A DNA stretch of 64,000 bases from HLUCCA09 sp039822045 (GTDB lineage Bacteria > Pseudomonadota > Alphaproteobacteria > Rhodobacterales > Rhodobacteraceae). A program made the position numbers and the translations under genes. Position 1 is the stretch's first letter. Every line of letters starts with the position of its first letter. Where the stretch lies: the NCBI GenBank assembly GCA_039822045.1, contig JBCBMY010000011.1:124001-188000 (forward strand), read 5' to 3'. This document shows, piece by piece, positions 55,848 to 64,000 of the stretch. The notes beneath the pieces are model-generated. The model saw nothing but the letters and a program-made list of their open reading frames with translations, was not told the origin of the DNA and ran no database searches.

Positions 55848-57303
55848 GCATGTGCCACGGCAGAGGCTGACCGACCGGCTGGAGATCTCGCGCGTGCTCA
55901 CCGGGCTCTGGCAGGTGGCCGATATCGAGAAGGACGGTTCGACGATCGACCCCGAGCGCGGGGCCGATGACCTGGAGCGCTACCGCGCGGCCGGGTTCGA
56001 CACGTTCGATATGGCCGATCACTATGGCAGCGCCGAGATCATCGCCGGGCGGCTTCTGGCGCGGCATAGCGGGGCCGGACGGCCGACGATCTGCACGAAA
56101 TGGTGCCCCGAGCCCGGGCCGATGACCGACGCGATCGTGCGGCGGGGCGTCGAAGAGCGGCTGGAGCGGCTTGGCACCGGATCGGTCGACCTGCTGCAGT
56201 TCCATTGGTGGAGCTTTGCCCATCCGGCCTGGCTCGATGCGCTCCATGCGCTGGCGCGACTGCGCGATGAGGGTCTGATCGGCGAGATAGGCGTGACGAA
56301 TTTCGACGCCGCGCATCTGGCCCTTGCTGCCGCCGATGGTGTGTCGCTGGTGTCGAACCAGGTCTCGTTCTCGCTGGTCGACCGGCGCGCCCGCGGCGCC
56401 TTGGCCGAGATATGTGCAGCGACCGGGATCCGGCTTTTGGCCTATGGCACGCTCTGCGGGGGCTTTCTGTCGGAGCGGTGGCTGGGGGCGGCCGAGCCAA
56501 CCGAAATCTCGGACTGGTCGAAGATGAAATACAAGCGCTTCATCGATGCGGCCGGTGGCTGGGACGCCTTTCAGGGGATTTTGCGGGCCGCGGATGGCAT
56601 CGCCCGCAAACATGGGGTGTCGATCCCGAACGTGGCGACAGCCTGGGTGCTGTCAGAGCCGGCGGTTGCGGGGGTGATCGTCGGGGCTCGGTTGGGGGAA
56701 CGGGAGCATACGGGCGATAATGCGCGGCTTTTCTCGCTTGTGCTCGATGCCGAAGATCGCGCGGCCCTCGAGGCGGCGTTCGGCGTCACGAACCCGGTGC
56801 CCGGCGATTGCGGAGATGAGTATCGTCGGCCACCCTTCCTGACCGCGTCGGGCGATCTGAGCCACCATCTTGACGCCCTGCCCTCGCCCTATGGGGTGAT
56901 CGAGGATGCGCGCGGCGCGAAGGTGCTGAGCGGCACGGAATGGGAGGAGATCGCGGGCTATGCCCGGGCCCGGCGCGTAGGCGATCGCATCACCGTGTCG
57001 GGGACGACGGCGGTGGCCGGTGCGGGCCGCGCGGTGGCGCCGGATAATGCGGGAGCGCAGGCCACGTTCATCCTCGACAGGATCCTGGCGGCGCTGGACG
57101 CTTTGGGAGCAGGGCCAGAGGACGTGATCCGCACGCGCATCTATCTGACCGACGAGGCGGACACGGCCGAGGTGGCCAGGGCGCATGGCCGGATCTTTGG
57201 CGGTATCCAACCGGCGAACACGCTGGTCATCGTGGCCGCGCTGGTGGGGGATCACCGCGTGGAGATCGAGGCGGAGGCCGTGCGGGTCGGGTCGCGCCCC
57301 TGA
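55840..57303 (+). CDS. Aldo/keto reductase fused to a RidA (YjgF) domain
   Basis: A 487-residue two-domain protein. Residues about 1-330 are an aldo/keto reductase (FDMADHYGSAEI with the catalytic Asp/Tyr; GVTNFDAAHL; VAGVIVGARLGE). Residues about 360-487 are a RidA/YjgF/Rid7-like domain with VGDRITVSGTTAV, DVIRTRIYLTDEAD and NTLVIVAALVGDHRVEIEAEA, including the Arg used by imine deaminases. A reductase and an enamine/imine deaminase in one chain suggests handling of a reactive nitrogen intermediate. It overlaps gntR by 8 nt. The frame is uninterrupted, so this is a real fusion. Confidence 0.88.
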   Translation: MAEHVPRQRLTDRLEISRVLTGLWQVADIEKDGSTIDPERGADDLERYRAAGFDTFDMADHYGSAEIIAGRLLARHSGAGRPTICTKWCPEPGPMTDAIVRRGVEERLERLGTGSVDLLQFHWWSFAHPAWLDALHALARLRDEGLIGEIGVTNFDAAHLALAAADGVSLVSNQVSFSLVDRRARGALAEICAATGIRLLAYGTLCGGFLSERWLGAAEPTEISDWSKMKYKRFIDAAGGWDAFQGILRAADGIARKHGVSIPNVATAWVLSEPAVAGVIVGARLGEREHTGDNARLFSLVLDAEDRAALEAAFGVTNPVPGDCGDEYRRPPFLTASGDLSHHLDALPSPYGVIEDARGAKVLSGTEWEEIAGYARARRVGDRITVSGTTAVAGAGRAVAPDNAGAQATFILDRILAALDALGAGPEDVIRTRIYLTDEADTAEVARAHGRIFGGIQPANTLVIVAALVGDHRVEIEAEAVRVGSRP

Positions 57304-57426
57304 CAACAGTCGGGTCTGGCTGGGGTTGCAGTGTGGGACGTGGCGGAAAACCCGTGCGGAATTAACGCTCTGTTGGAAACCCCTCGCGTACATCAGGCAA
57401 ACCGCTTGCGACTGAACAGGACGGCG

Positions 57427-58074
57427 ATGACCCTGATCCCAGACCAGCCCGGCGTAGTCGACGCCCTCAAGCGTGATCGTGAGGCGGCCCGCGCCCTCCT
57501 TGGCATGCTGCAATCGGAGGGCCGCCACGGCCATCCCGCCATGGATCATCTGAAGACGCTTGAGGATGAGGACCGGCCGACCGACAGCCCGTGGCTTGTT
57601 GAGATGGCCGCCATCGCTTTTGAGGCCGGAGTGCGCGTTCATTTCGGCGCCCTTCTGGGCCCGGCGATCCCGCAGATCGAGCGCGCGGGGCTGGGTGCAT
57701 CCGGGATTGAGGGCATGCCCGACAACCTGTTGCGCATTCGTGCGCCCATGCCGTGGGAGCCGAAGACCCATGGCGACGTGCCCTACATTGAGGTCGACTG
57801 GCGGGTGGCTGTGGCCGCCGCTGGCCGGTGGTATGCAGAGGGGCAATTCACCGTGATGCCGGACGTGCCGGGTGCCGCGCTCGTTGCCGAACTGGCGGCC
57901 CAGGCCAGCGACATGAACAGCGCGCGCGTGGAACTCCTGGGGGACGTTGCGCGCGACGAGGTGATGGACTTTGTGGCGGCGCGCGGCAGCTTCCTTGCCC
58001 AAGCGATCCCGGAATTTGTCGACCTCGACCGCGAATTCCGCATCTATAGGGAATGTCAGATCGCGACGGGCTGA
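57427..58074 (+). CDS. Hypothetical protein
   Basis: A 215-residue soluble protein, not recognised. ATG 57427 has AGGACGG upstream; an open frame to 57331 lacks support. The sequence (MTLIPDQPGVVDALKRDREA) is mixed alpha/beta, with no signal peptide, membrane helix or metal cluster. It follows the AKR-RidA gene after 123 bp and may be separate from that operon. Confidence 0.6.
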   Translation: MTLIPDQPGVVDALKRDREAARALLGMLQSEGRHGHPAMDHLKTLEDEDRPTDSPWLVEMAAIAFEAGVRVHFGALLGPAIPQIERAGLGASGIEGMPDNLLRIRAPMPWEPKTHGDVPYIEVDWRVAVAAAGRWYAEGQFTVMPDVPGAALVAELAAQASDMNSARVELLGDVARDEVMDFVAARGSFLAQAIPEFVDLDREFRIYRECQIATG

Positions 58075-58174
58075 GACCGCTGCGACCGAGCGCACGCCAA
58101 TGCCGTAAGATCAGCAGGGTCGGAGGGATGGCACGCGGTAGGGTGCCAAGTCCCGGACCCTGGTGGCGCGAGCG

Positions 58175-58813
58175 CTAGGCCGTCCCGTCGAGCGTGAGAT
58201 CGGGCGGGAGACTCTCGTCGGTGATGAGCCGTCCGTTCGGCATGTCATTCTGCTCGACCTTAAGCCGCGCTTCGGCATCGGAAAAGCCCAGGTCAAGCCA
58301 GCGGGCCATCAGCCGGCGGGCGCGTTCGGCCTCGGGAACGTCGACGAAGACGGTCAGATCGAACGCCCCGGCAAGGGCCGACCAAGGGGGACGGTCAAGC
58401 AGGAGGTAATTCCCCTCAACCACCAGGATCTCCACCGTTTTGGGGATCATCCGCGCGCCGGCTCGGGCGATCTCGAGATCCCGGTCGAACTCCGGGATCG
58501 CGATCTCTGCCTCTTCGTTGGCGCGCAGGCGCGCGAGCATGTGCACAAAGCCTGGCACGTCGAACGTGTCGGGAGCACCCTTTCGAGGACGCAAGCCACG
58601 CGCGACAAGGATACCGTCGTCGAGATGATAGCCATCCATAGGAAGAACGGCCGCGCGGCCTGGCGCTATCTGCTCGATGCGGGCGACGAGGCGATCGGCG
58701 GCGGTGGACTTGCCGGACCCGGGCGCACCCGCCAGCCCGACGATGTGACGGTGGCCGACGGGCATTGCCGCAAGGCGGGCAGCGAGGTCGGAGAGCGCGA
58801 TCAGGGTTGGCAT
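58175..58813 (-). CDS. P-loop kinase of the YggC/uridine-kinase-like family
   Basis: A 212-residue P-loop kinase. Walker A is GLAGAPGSGKST near residue 30, DGYHLDDGILVARGLRPRKG is the YggC/PanK-like DGYH segment, and VEGNYLLLD is the Walker B strand. Family members phosphorylate sugars or small metabolites (fructose-linked FrcK, pantothenate-kinase-like). ATG 58813 begins the conserved sequence; the upstream open frame overlaps the histidine kinase gene. It follows the sensor kinase gene on the same strand by 14 bp and may be co-transcribed. Confidence 0.82.
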   Translation of the reverse strand: MPTLIALSDLAARLAAMPVGHRHIVGLAGAPGSGKSTAADRLVARIEQIAPGRAAVLPMDGYHLDDGILVARGLRPRKGAPDTFDVPGFVHMLARLRANEEAEIAIPEFDRDLEIARAGARMIPKTVEILVVEGNYLLLDRPPWSALAGAFDLTVFVDVPEAERARRLMARWLDLGFSDAEARLKVEQNDMPNGRLITDESLPPDLTLDGTA

Positions 58814-58827
58814 TGGGGCACCTGGTC

Positions 58828-60408
58828 TTACACGTCGCAGAGCGCCTGGTGCAGATCGGCGAGCGTCACAGGCTGGATCAGGACACCGTCGACTTGGGGT
58901 CGCGTCTTGGCTGCCCCGTCCGTTTCGGTCAGGCACGCAAGACGCAGGACGTTGAGCTTCGGTTGGACGGCCTTCAGGGCAATGACCAGCTCGCAAACCG
59001 AGGCGTCGCCGCAGGAGACTTCTCCGAGGATCGCGTGATCGAACGGCGTCTCGGCCGCAAGCCTGACAGCCTCATCCAGTGAGGCCGCACGCGCGACGGT
59101 GAAGCCCAGAGAGGTAACCTGCGCCGTGAGGGCGCGCGCACCGGCCTGCGCGGCCTCAACCAGCAGGACGTTGCCCGAGCACCTGCATGCATCCGCGGCT
59201 TCGTCGCCATGTGGGGTATCGGCAGCATCCTTGGCCAAGGGCAAAACGATGCGCACGATGGTCCCTTCCCCCTCCGACGATTGAACCAGCAGCGTGCCGC
59301 CCGATTGGCGCGCGAAGCCCGAGGCCATGGAGAGGCCGAGACCCGAGCCCTGAGCCCGCCCCTTCGTGGTGAAGAACGGCTCGGTGACGCGGGGAAGGAT
59401 TTCGGGCGGGATGCCCCGGCCGGAGTCGCGGACCTCGACAACGCCGTAGCGGCCCTCGGTCAGATCGTGCCCGATGGCCAGCGACGACGAGGGGCCCACG
59501 CAAAGGGCACGCGTGGCAATCGAGATCTCCCCCGCGACCTCGGAGGCATCGGCGGCGTTCATAAGGATGTTCAGCATGGCAGATTGCAGGAGGTCGTGAT
59601 CGACATCGGCCCGGAGCGGCTCGGTTGTGAACTGATAGTGGATCTGGAATTTCCTGAGCGACGCGCGCTGAAACAACTTGAGGGCGTTGGAGGCATCTTC
59701 GTTGAGATCGGCAAGCCGTGGGGCGACGGGCGCGCGCTGGGCAAAGCTCAAAAGGTTGCGCGTGAGGCCGCTTCCGCGATGCACGGCCGCGACGATCTCG
59801 TCGATGAGATCGGTCACGTCCACCTCGCGCCGAAGATCGCGGATCAGCTCGACATTGCCCAGAATGACAGCGAGCGTGTTGTTAAAATCGTGGGCGACGC
59901 CGGCGGTCAATTCGCCCACGGCGACCATTCGGCTTGCTTGAGACAGCTGCATGCTGCGCAGCCGCTCTTCGGTGACATCGAGCGAGCTGCCAAAGCCACG
60001 CACGACATGCCCCCGTTCGTCGAAGATCGGATTGACGAATTCGCGGATGCAGCCAGTGGCGCCATCGGAGCGGAAGAAGCGGTATTCCATCTCGATCCGC
60101 CGCCCCTTCTTGAGATGCTCGTACTCGGCGCGGACCGCTGGAGCATCGTTGGGGTGCATCATCGGCAGATCGCCCTTCAGGCCGCTGGCACGCTCCATGA
60201 ACTGCTCCGGGGTCAGGCCGAACATGGCGGCGTGGCGATCGGAGCAGATCTCGACCCGGTCGGTATCGACGTTGAAGACGAAGTAGCCGAGATCGGCGAT
60301 GCGCGCGGCCTGCTCCATCAGGGCCTGGCGCGGGACATCGCCCTCGGCCAATAGGTCGAACAGCGCCTGGTTCGCGCCAGACCCGGTTCTGGAGTTCTCA
60401 ACGTTCAA
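58828..60408 (-). CDS. PAS histidine kinase with degenerate C-terminal receiver
   Basis: A 526-residue soluble sensor kinase. A PAS domain spans about residues 33-150 (GYFVFNVDTDRVEICSDRHA, with a PAC-like EYRFFRSDG). The H-box is His173 in AGVAHDFNNTLAV, and HATPase motifs are in NILMNAADAS, EVRDSGRGIPPE, TKGRAQGSGLGL. Residues about 410-526 have a receiver fold, but the phospho-acceptor position reads AILGEV instead of LLDxM, and the N-terminal acidic pair is missing (LLVEAAQAG). The start is a TTG with AGGAA upstream. The signal is unknown. Confidence 0.85.
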   Translation of the reverse strand: MNVENSRTGSGANQALFDLLAEGDVPRQALMEQAARIADLGYFVFNVDTDRVEICSDRHAAMFGLTPEQFMERASGLKGDLPMMHPNDAPAVRAEYEHLKKGRRIEMEYRFFRSDGATGCIREFVNPIFDERGHVVRGFGSSLDVTEERLRSMQLSQASRMVAVGELTAGVAHDFNNTLAVILGNVELIRDLRREVDVTDLIDEIVAAVHRGSGLTRNLLSFAQRAPVAPRLADLNEDASNALKLFQRASLRKFQIHYQFTTEPLRADVDHDLLQSAMLNILMNAADASEVAGEISIATRALCVGPSSSLAIGHDLTEGRYGVVEVRDSGRGIPPEILPRVTEPFFTTKGRAQGSGLGLSMASGFARQSGGTLLVQSSEGEGTIVRIVLPLAKDAADTPHGDEAADACRCSGNVLLVEAAQAGARALTAQVTSLGFTVARAASLDEAVRLAAETPFDHAILGEVSCGDASVCELVIALKAVQPKLNVLRLACLTETDGAAKTRPQVDGVLIQPVTLADLHQALCDV

Positions 60409-60532
60409 GTGTCGTTCCTGCTCGCGATCTCGGCCGGCGCGCGGCTGCCGGCCGTTGATCCTAGCTCATTTTGTGCCAATGCGCCCCGCCGGCGCAAGGC
60501 CGACGGGCACGCACGGTGCCGTTGGCCCGGGT

Positions 60533-61915
60533 TCAGCCGCCGAAGATGCGGCCGAGGGCCCCGTCGATGGCGTCGGTCAGTTCGTCGATGTCGCTCTCGG
60601 TTGCGATGAGCGCGGGCGACATGCAAAGCGTGTTGTTGAAGCCGGGAACCGAGCGATTGGTGGCGCCGATGATCACGCCCTGCGCCATGCAATCGGCGAC
60701 GACAGCCTGGACGGCCTTTTCGTCGGCCGGTTCCTTGGTGGCCCGGTCGGCCACGAGTTCGGCCCCGCAAAAGAGCCCCTTGCCGCGGATGTCGCCGATG
60801 ACGGCGTGCTTCTCCATCAGCGCCGAGAGGTTGGCCATCAGGCGCGCGCCCATCTGGATCGTGTTGTCGAGGAGGCCCTCTTCCTCGATGATCGCCATGT
60901 TCTCGATCGCCGCGGCGGGGCCGGCCGTGCAGCCGCCAAACGTGGAGATGTCGCGGAAATAATCCATCGGGTCCTCGGGCGCCTGCTTGAACATCTCAAA
61001 GACCTCCTCGGTCGCCACCATGCAGGCGATGGCGGCATAGCCCGAGGCAACACCCTTCGCCATGGTCACGAAATCGGGCTGCACCCCGTAGTTCTGGTAG
61101 CCGAACCAGGTGCCGGTGCGGCCCACACCGCAGACGACTTCGTCGATATGCAGGAGGATATCGTGTTTGCGGCAGATCTCCTGCACGCGCGGCCAGTAGC
61201 CCTCGGGCGGGGCAATCACGCCGCCGCCCGCGGTAACCGGCTCGAGACAGAGCGCGCCGACGGTGTCTGGGCCTTCCCGCAGGATGACCGCTTCGATCTG
61301 GTCGGCGGCCCACTCACCGTAATTCTCGGTCGCGACCTGGGCACGGTATTCCAGGCAGTGCGGCACCTCGACGAAGCCAGGCGTATAGGGGCCGTATTGG
61401 GCGTTTCGCTCGTACTGACCGCCGGCGGACATCGCGGCGATGGTCGAGCCGTGGTAATCGCGCTCGCGGTAGAGGATCTTGTGCTTCTTGCCGCCATAGC
61501 GCTTGTGCGCGATCTGGCGGACCATCTTGAAGGCTTTCTCGTTCGCCTCGGACCCGCTGTTGGTGTAGTAGACCCGGCTCATCCCCGGCATCTTGTCGAT
61601 CAGCATTTCGGCAAACCGGGCGCCCGGGATAGAGCCGGCGGATTGCGCGAAATAGTTCATCTGGACGAGCTGATCGCGCACGGCATTGGCGATGCGCTCG
61701 CGCCCGTAACCGACATTCACCGTCCAGACGCCGCCCGACACGGCGTCGAGGTGCTCCTTGCCGTGCTGGTCCCACACGCGCATGCCGCGGCCCTCGACGA
61801 TAATGCGTGGGTCCTTCGTCTCGAACGGTTTGTGCTGGATGAGATGGTGCCAGAGATGTGCACGGTCGGCCTCGATCACGTGGCTGAGGTCGTTCTGCGA
61901 GAGATGGGTATTCAT
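60533..61915 (-). CDS. tpa: Taurine-pyruvate aminotransferase
   Basis: A 460-residue class III PLP aminotransferase matching Tpa, which converts taurine and pyruvate to sulfoacetaldehyde and alanine. The N-terminus SQNDLSHVIEADRAHLWHH is nearly diagnostic. SGSEANEKAFKMVRQ and HIDEVVCGVGRTG are PLP-pocket strands, and the Schiff-base Lys lies in TMAKGVASGY. ATG 61915 begins the family sequence. It is divergent from tauA-tauB, so uptake and first degradation step share a promoter region. Downstream steps (xsc, pta) are not in the window. Confidence 0.94.
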   Translation of the reverse strand: MNTHLSQNDLSHVIEADRAHLWHHLIQHKPFETKDPRIIVEGRGMRVWDQHGKEHLDAVSGGVWTVNVGYGRERIANAVRDQLVQMNYFAQSAGSIPGARFAEMLIDKMPGMSRVYYTNSGSEANEKAFKMVRQIAHKRYGGKKHKILYRERDYHGSTIAAMSAGGQYERNAQYGPYTPGFVEVPHCLEYRAQVATENYGEWAADQIEAVILREGPDTVGALCLEPVTAGGGVIAPPEGYWPRVQEICRKHDILLHIDEVVCGVGRTGTWFGYQNYGVQPDFVTMAKGVASGYAAIACMVATEEVFEMFKQAPEDPMDYFRDISTFGGCTAGPAAAIENMAIIEEEGLLDNTIQMGARLMANLSALMEKHAVIGDIRGKGLFCGAELVADRATKEPADEKAVQAVVADCMAQGVIIGATNRSVPGFNNTLCMSPALIATESDIDELTDAIDGALGRIFGG

Positions 61916-62050
61916 TGGGCAACCTCCGGGTCGAGTGGGCGTGGATGCGGGCCGGCCGGCCGGCGCCGCAGGGCCAAAACGCCATCCTTATTTCGATGTG
62001 CCTCAATCAGGAGCGCTTGAACAGGGCCAAAAGCGACACGCAGAGCCGTT

Positions 62051-62064
62051 TGCAAGCGCTTTCA
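62051..62064. promoter_or_regulatory. LacI-family-like operator between tpa and tauA
   Basis: TGCAAGCGCTTTCA contains the AAGCGCTT palindrome common to LacI-type operators (T-G-x-AA-x-CG-x-TT-x-CA). It lies roughly midway in the 267-bp gap between divergent tpa and tauA starts. No LacI-type gene is in the window. Confidence 0.45.
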
Positions 62065-62182
62065 CATCGAGTTTGCCCTATGGTACGTTTTGGGCCTAGG
62101 CAGATGAAAAATCACCGGTCTAGAGTTCGCAGACACTTCCACGGCCCGGCGGAGACCGGGCGCTCCACAACAGGGGATGACC

Positions 62183-63187
62183 ATGAAGAAGACCTTGATG
62201 ACGACCTGCGCGATCGCAGCGGCCCTCGTGGGCACTGTCAAGAGCGCGTCGGCGCTCGATGAGTTGACGGTCGCATACTTCCTGGAATGGCCGATGCCGT
62301 TCCAGTTCGCCAAGGAAACGGGCATGTACGACGAGGCCCTTGGCATCCCGATCAATTGGGTGTCGTTCGACACCGGGACGGCGATGTCGGCGGCGATGGC
62401 CTCGGGCGACGTGCAGATCGCGGTGAGCCAGGGCGTGCCGCCCTTCGTGGTGGCAGCCTCTGCCGGGCAGGACCTGCAGATCCTCGACGTCGCCGTGAGC
62501 TATGCCGACAACGACAATTGCGTCGTGGCCGAGACGCTTGAGATCGACGCCGAAAGCGCCAGTGAGCTGGAAGGCAAGAAGGTCGGCGTGCCGATCGGGA
62601 CGGCTGCGCACTATGGCTTCCTCAGCCAGATGGGCCATTTCGGCGTGGACACGTCCACCATGGAGATTGTCGACATGGCGCCGGCCGACGGCGCGGCCGC
62701 CTTCGCGCAGGGCAGCCTCGACTTCGTGTGCGGCTGGGGTGGCGCACTGCGCCGGATGCTGGAGCACGGCAACGTGCTGCTGACCGGCGACGAGAAGACC
62801 GAGCTTGGCATTCTGACCTTCGACGTGACCTCGGCCCCGGCGGAGTTCGTGTCGGAGGAGCCTGACGTGGTAGCCCAATTCCTGGCCGTTACGGCCGCGG
62901 CGAATGACATGTGGAATTCCGGCGCGAACCGCGACGAGATGCTGCCCGTGATCGCCAAGGATGCCGGCATGGACGAAGACGCCACGGCGGCGACCATCGA
63001 CACGTTCGCCTTTCCGAGCGCGAGCGATCAGCTTGAGACCTGGCTCTCGGGCAACGTGCAAGACCACATGGACGGCGTAGCCGGCGTGTTCGTGGGCGCG
63101 GGCTCGATGGAGACCAAGCTCGAAAGCTACGATGACCGGGTGAATACCGGGCCGCTTGAAGCCGCCGTCGCCGCTGGCGACAGCTGA
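62183..63187 (+). CDS. tauA: Taurine ABC transporter substrate-binding protein
   Basis: A 334-residue periplasmic binding protein of the TauA type. Signal peptide KKTLMTTCAIAAALVGTVKSASA, mature start LDELTVAYFLEWPMPFQFAK, a typical taurine-binding start. ATG 62183 is chosen over 62177 because AGGGG has the right distance. It is followed after 66 bp by tauB with a hairpin between, which in other ABC operons raises binding-protein levels over the ATPase. It is divergent from tpa. Confidence 0.92.
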   Translation: MKKTLMTTCAIAAALVGTVKSASALDELTVAYFLEWPMPFQFAKETGMYDEALGIPINWVSFDTGTAMSAAMASGDVQIAVSQGVPPFVVAASAGQDLQILDVAVSYADNDNCVVAETLEIDAESASELEGKKVGVPIGTAAHYGFLSQMGHFGVDTSTMEIVDMAPADGAAAFAQGSLDFVCGWGGALRRMLEHGNVLLTGDEKTELGILTFDVTSAPAEFVSEEPDVVAQFLAVTAAANDMWNSGANRDEMLPVIAKDAGMDEDATAATIDTFAFPSASDQLETWLSGNVQDHMDGVAGVFVGAGSMETKLESYDDRVNTGPLEAAVAAGDS

Positions 63188-63203
63188 GCCTGACCAGACT
63201 TCG

Positions 63204-63228
63204 GAGCGGCCCCCAAGCGGGGCCGCTC
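63204..63228 (+). terminator. Intercistronic hairpin after tauA
   Basis: GAGCGGCCCC (63204-63213) pairs perfectly with GGGGCCGCTC (63219-63228) with a 5-nt loop, 16 bp after the tauA stop and upstream of tauB. It probably stabilises tauA mRNA or terminates part of the transcripts. Confidence 0.65.
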
Positions 63229-63253
63229 GCACTTTACAGAAAGGCCCGCGCCC

Positions 63254-64000
63254 ATGTCGGACCTCACGATCTCCAACCTTTCGATGCGCTTTGACTTGCC
63301 CGATGGCAGTTGGGTTCAGGCCTTGAAGGACATCAACCTGACGATTTCGGAGGGGGAGATCATGTCTGTCCTCGGGCCGTCGGGCTGTGGGAAGACGACC
63401 CTTCTCAACATCATTGCCGGGTTTCTCGCCCCAACCTCGGGGACGGTGGAAATCAATGGCCATGAAGTGACGGGCCCCGCCGCCGAGCGGGGCATGGTTT
63501 TTCAGAAAGGCGCGCTGTTTGAATGGATGAGCGTGCGCGAGAACGTGGATTTCGGGCCTCGGATGAAGAGCATGCCGAAGGCCGAGCGGGATCGGATCTC
63601 GGATCACCTGCTTGAAACGGTGGGCCTGCAGGACTTCAAGGAGAAGGCCGTCTACGAGCTGTCGGGCGGGATGCAGCAGCGGGTCGCGCTGGCGCGGTGC
63701 CTGGCCAACGACCCTGACGTGATCCTGATGGATGAGCCCTTGGGCGCGCTAGACGCGCTGACACGGGAAAAGATGCAGGGCCTCGTGCTGAAGCTTTGGA
63801 AGGAGACAGGCAAGACCGTGATCCTGATCACCCATTCGGTGGAGGAGGCCCTGTTGCTTGGCGAGCGGCTCTTGGTGATGGCGCCAAGGCCTGGACGCAT
63901 CCACCGGGAATATGAGCTGCCCTTTGCAGACCGTGGCGTGAATGCGGACCTGCGCGAAGTGAAGAAGTCGGACGGCTTCTCGGAGACCCGGGAGGAGATC
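63254..64000 (+). CDS. tauB: Taurine ABC transporter ATP-binding protein (runs off window)
   Basis: The visible 249 codons from ATG 63254 have no stop, so the gene continues past 64000. Walker A is GPSGCGKTT, the Q-loop is MVFQKGALFEWMS, the signature LSGGMQQRVALAR and Walker B VILMDEPLGALDA. This is the nitrate/sulfonate/taurine subfamily. It should energise taurine import with TauA and a TauC permease expected beyond the window edge. Confidence 0.92.
   Translation, partial: MSDLTISNLSMRFDLPDGSWVQALKDINLTISEGEIMSVLGPSGCGKTTLLNIIAGFLAPTSGTVEINGHEVTGPAAERGMVFQKGALFEWMSVRENVDFGPRMKSMPKAERDRISDHLLETVGLQDFKEKAVYELSGGMQQRVALARCLANDPDVILMDEPLGALDALTREKMQGLVLKLWKETGKTVILITHSVEEALLLGERLLVMAPRPGRIHREYELPFADRGVNADLREVKKSDGFSETREEI

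Noticed and set aside
59209..60354. 381-codon plus-strand frame opposite the histidine kinase
   Set aside because: The kinase motifs on the other strand are unambiguous; this is a shadow.
60299..62020. 573-codon plus-strand frame opposite tpa
   Set aside because: Antisense of a well-matched taurine-pyruvate aminotransferase.

Overview
The window is high-GC and gene-dense. It looks like the chromosome of an alphaproteobacterium of the Rhodobacterales (Rhodobacteraceae/roseobacter type). This is inferred from several sequence features: an FnrL with four N-terminal cysteines next to hemN, a ccoNOQP cluster, an Irr regulator, a VPLPA-CTERM surface protein, PhyR-type stress control, a fabA-fabB-fabI cluster, and taurine-pyruvate aminotransferase beside a taurine ABC transporter. 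No rRNA, tRNA, CRISPR array or insertion sequence was seen.

Layout. 1-1244: start of an HrpB-type helicase, cut by the window edge. 1.4-10.6 kb: micro-oxic block with the cbb3 oxidase operon (ccoN, ccoO, an extra small ORF, ccoQ, ccoP), a universal stress protein, fnrL, hemN and an anchored cytochrome c. FNR-type boxes lie in both divergent promoter regions. 10.6-19.2 kb: secreted phytase-family protein, oxidoreductases, a methyltransferase, hydrolases, and an aldehyde dehydrogenase-SDR-small protein-P1 peptidase operon. 19.4-27.2 kb: housekeeping genes and regulators (Bax inhibitor-1 homologue, DUF1127, LysR, Irr, fabA-fabB-fabI) and phyR behind a textbook EcfG promoter. 27.3-33.5 kb: co-directional catabolic genes (HAD dehalogenase, hydrolase, PLP dehydratase, nitroreductase, MFS exporter, an alcohol dehydrogenase remnant and an enolase-superfamily enzyme).

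33.5-45.3 kb is accessory in character. It holds an entericidin-like lipoprotein followed by seven tandem 11-bp CATATG repeats, a small secreted protein with an animal-toxin-like six-cysteine (knottin) spacing, a low-GC Fic gene, lepA, a protein with a 12-bp minisatellite encoding Ala-Ala-Arg-Ser repeats, and ppk2 behind an FNR-like promoter. The most striking locus is 45.5-48.9 kb: an overlapping three-gene operon of a bacterial gasdermin, a caspase-like protease and an unrecognised 461-residue protein. It is a probable abortive-infection or cell-death system in which the protease releases the gasdermin pore and the third protein may sense, regulate or scaffold.

49-57.3 kb is a branched-chain-type ABC importer operon with an aldo/keto reductase and a TIGR04076 protein. 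It is divergent from a GntR regulator and an aldo/keto reductase-RidA fusion, so the whole looks like one inducible catabolic regulon for an unknown substrate. 57.4-60.4 kb has an unknown protein, a YggC-like P-loop kinase and a PAS histidine kinase with a degenerate receiver. 60.5-64.0 kb is the taurine locus: tpa divergent from tauA-tauB, with a LacI-type operator between them, running off the right edge.
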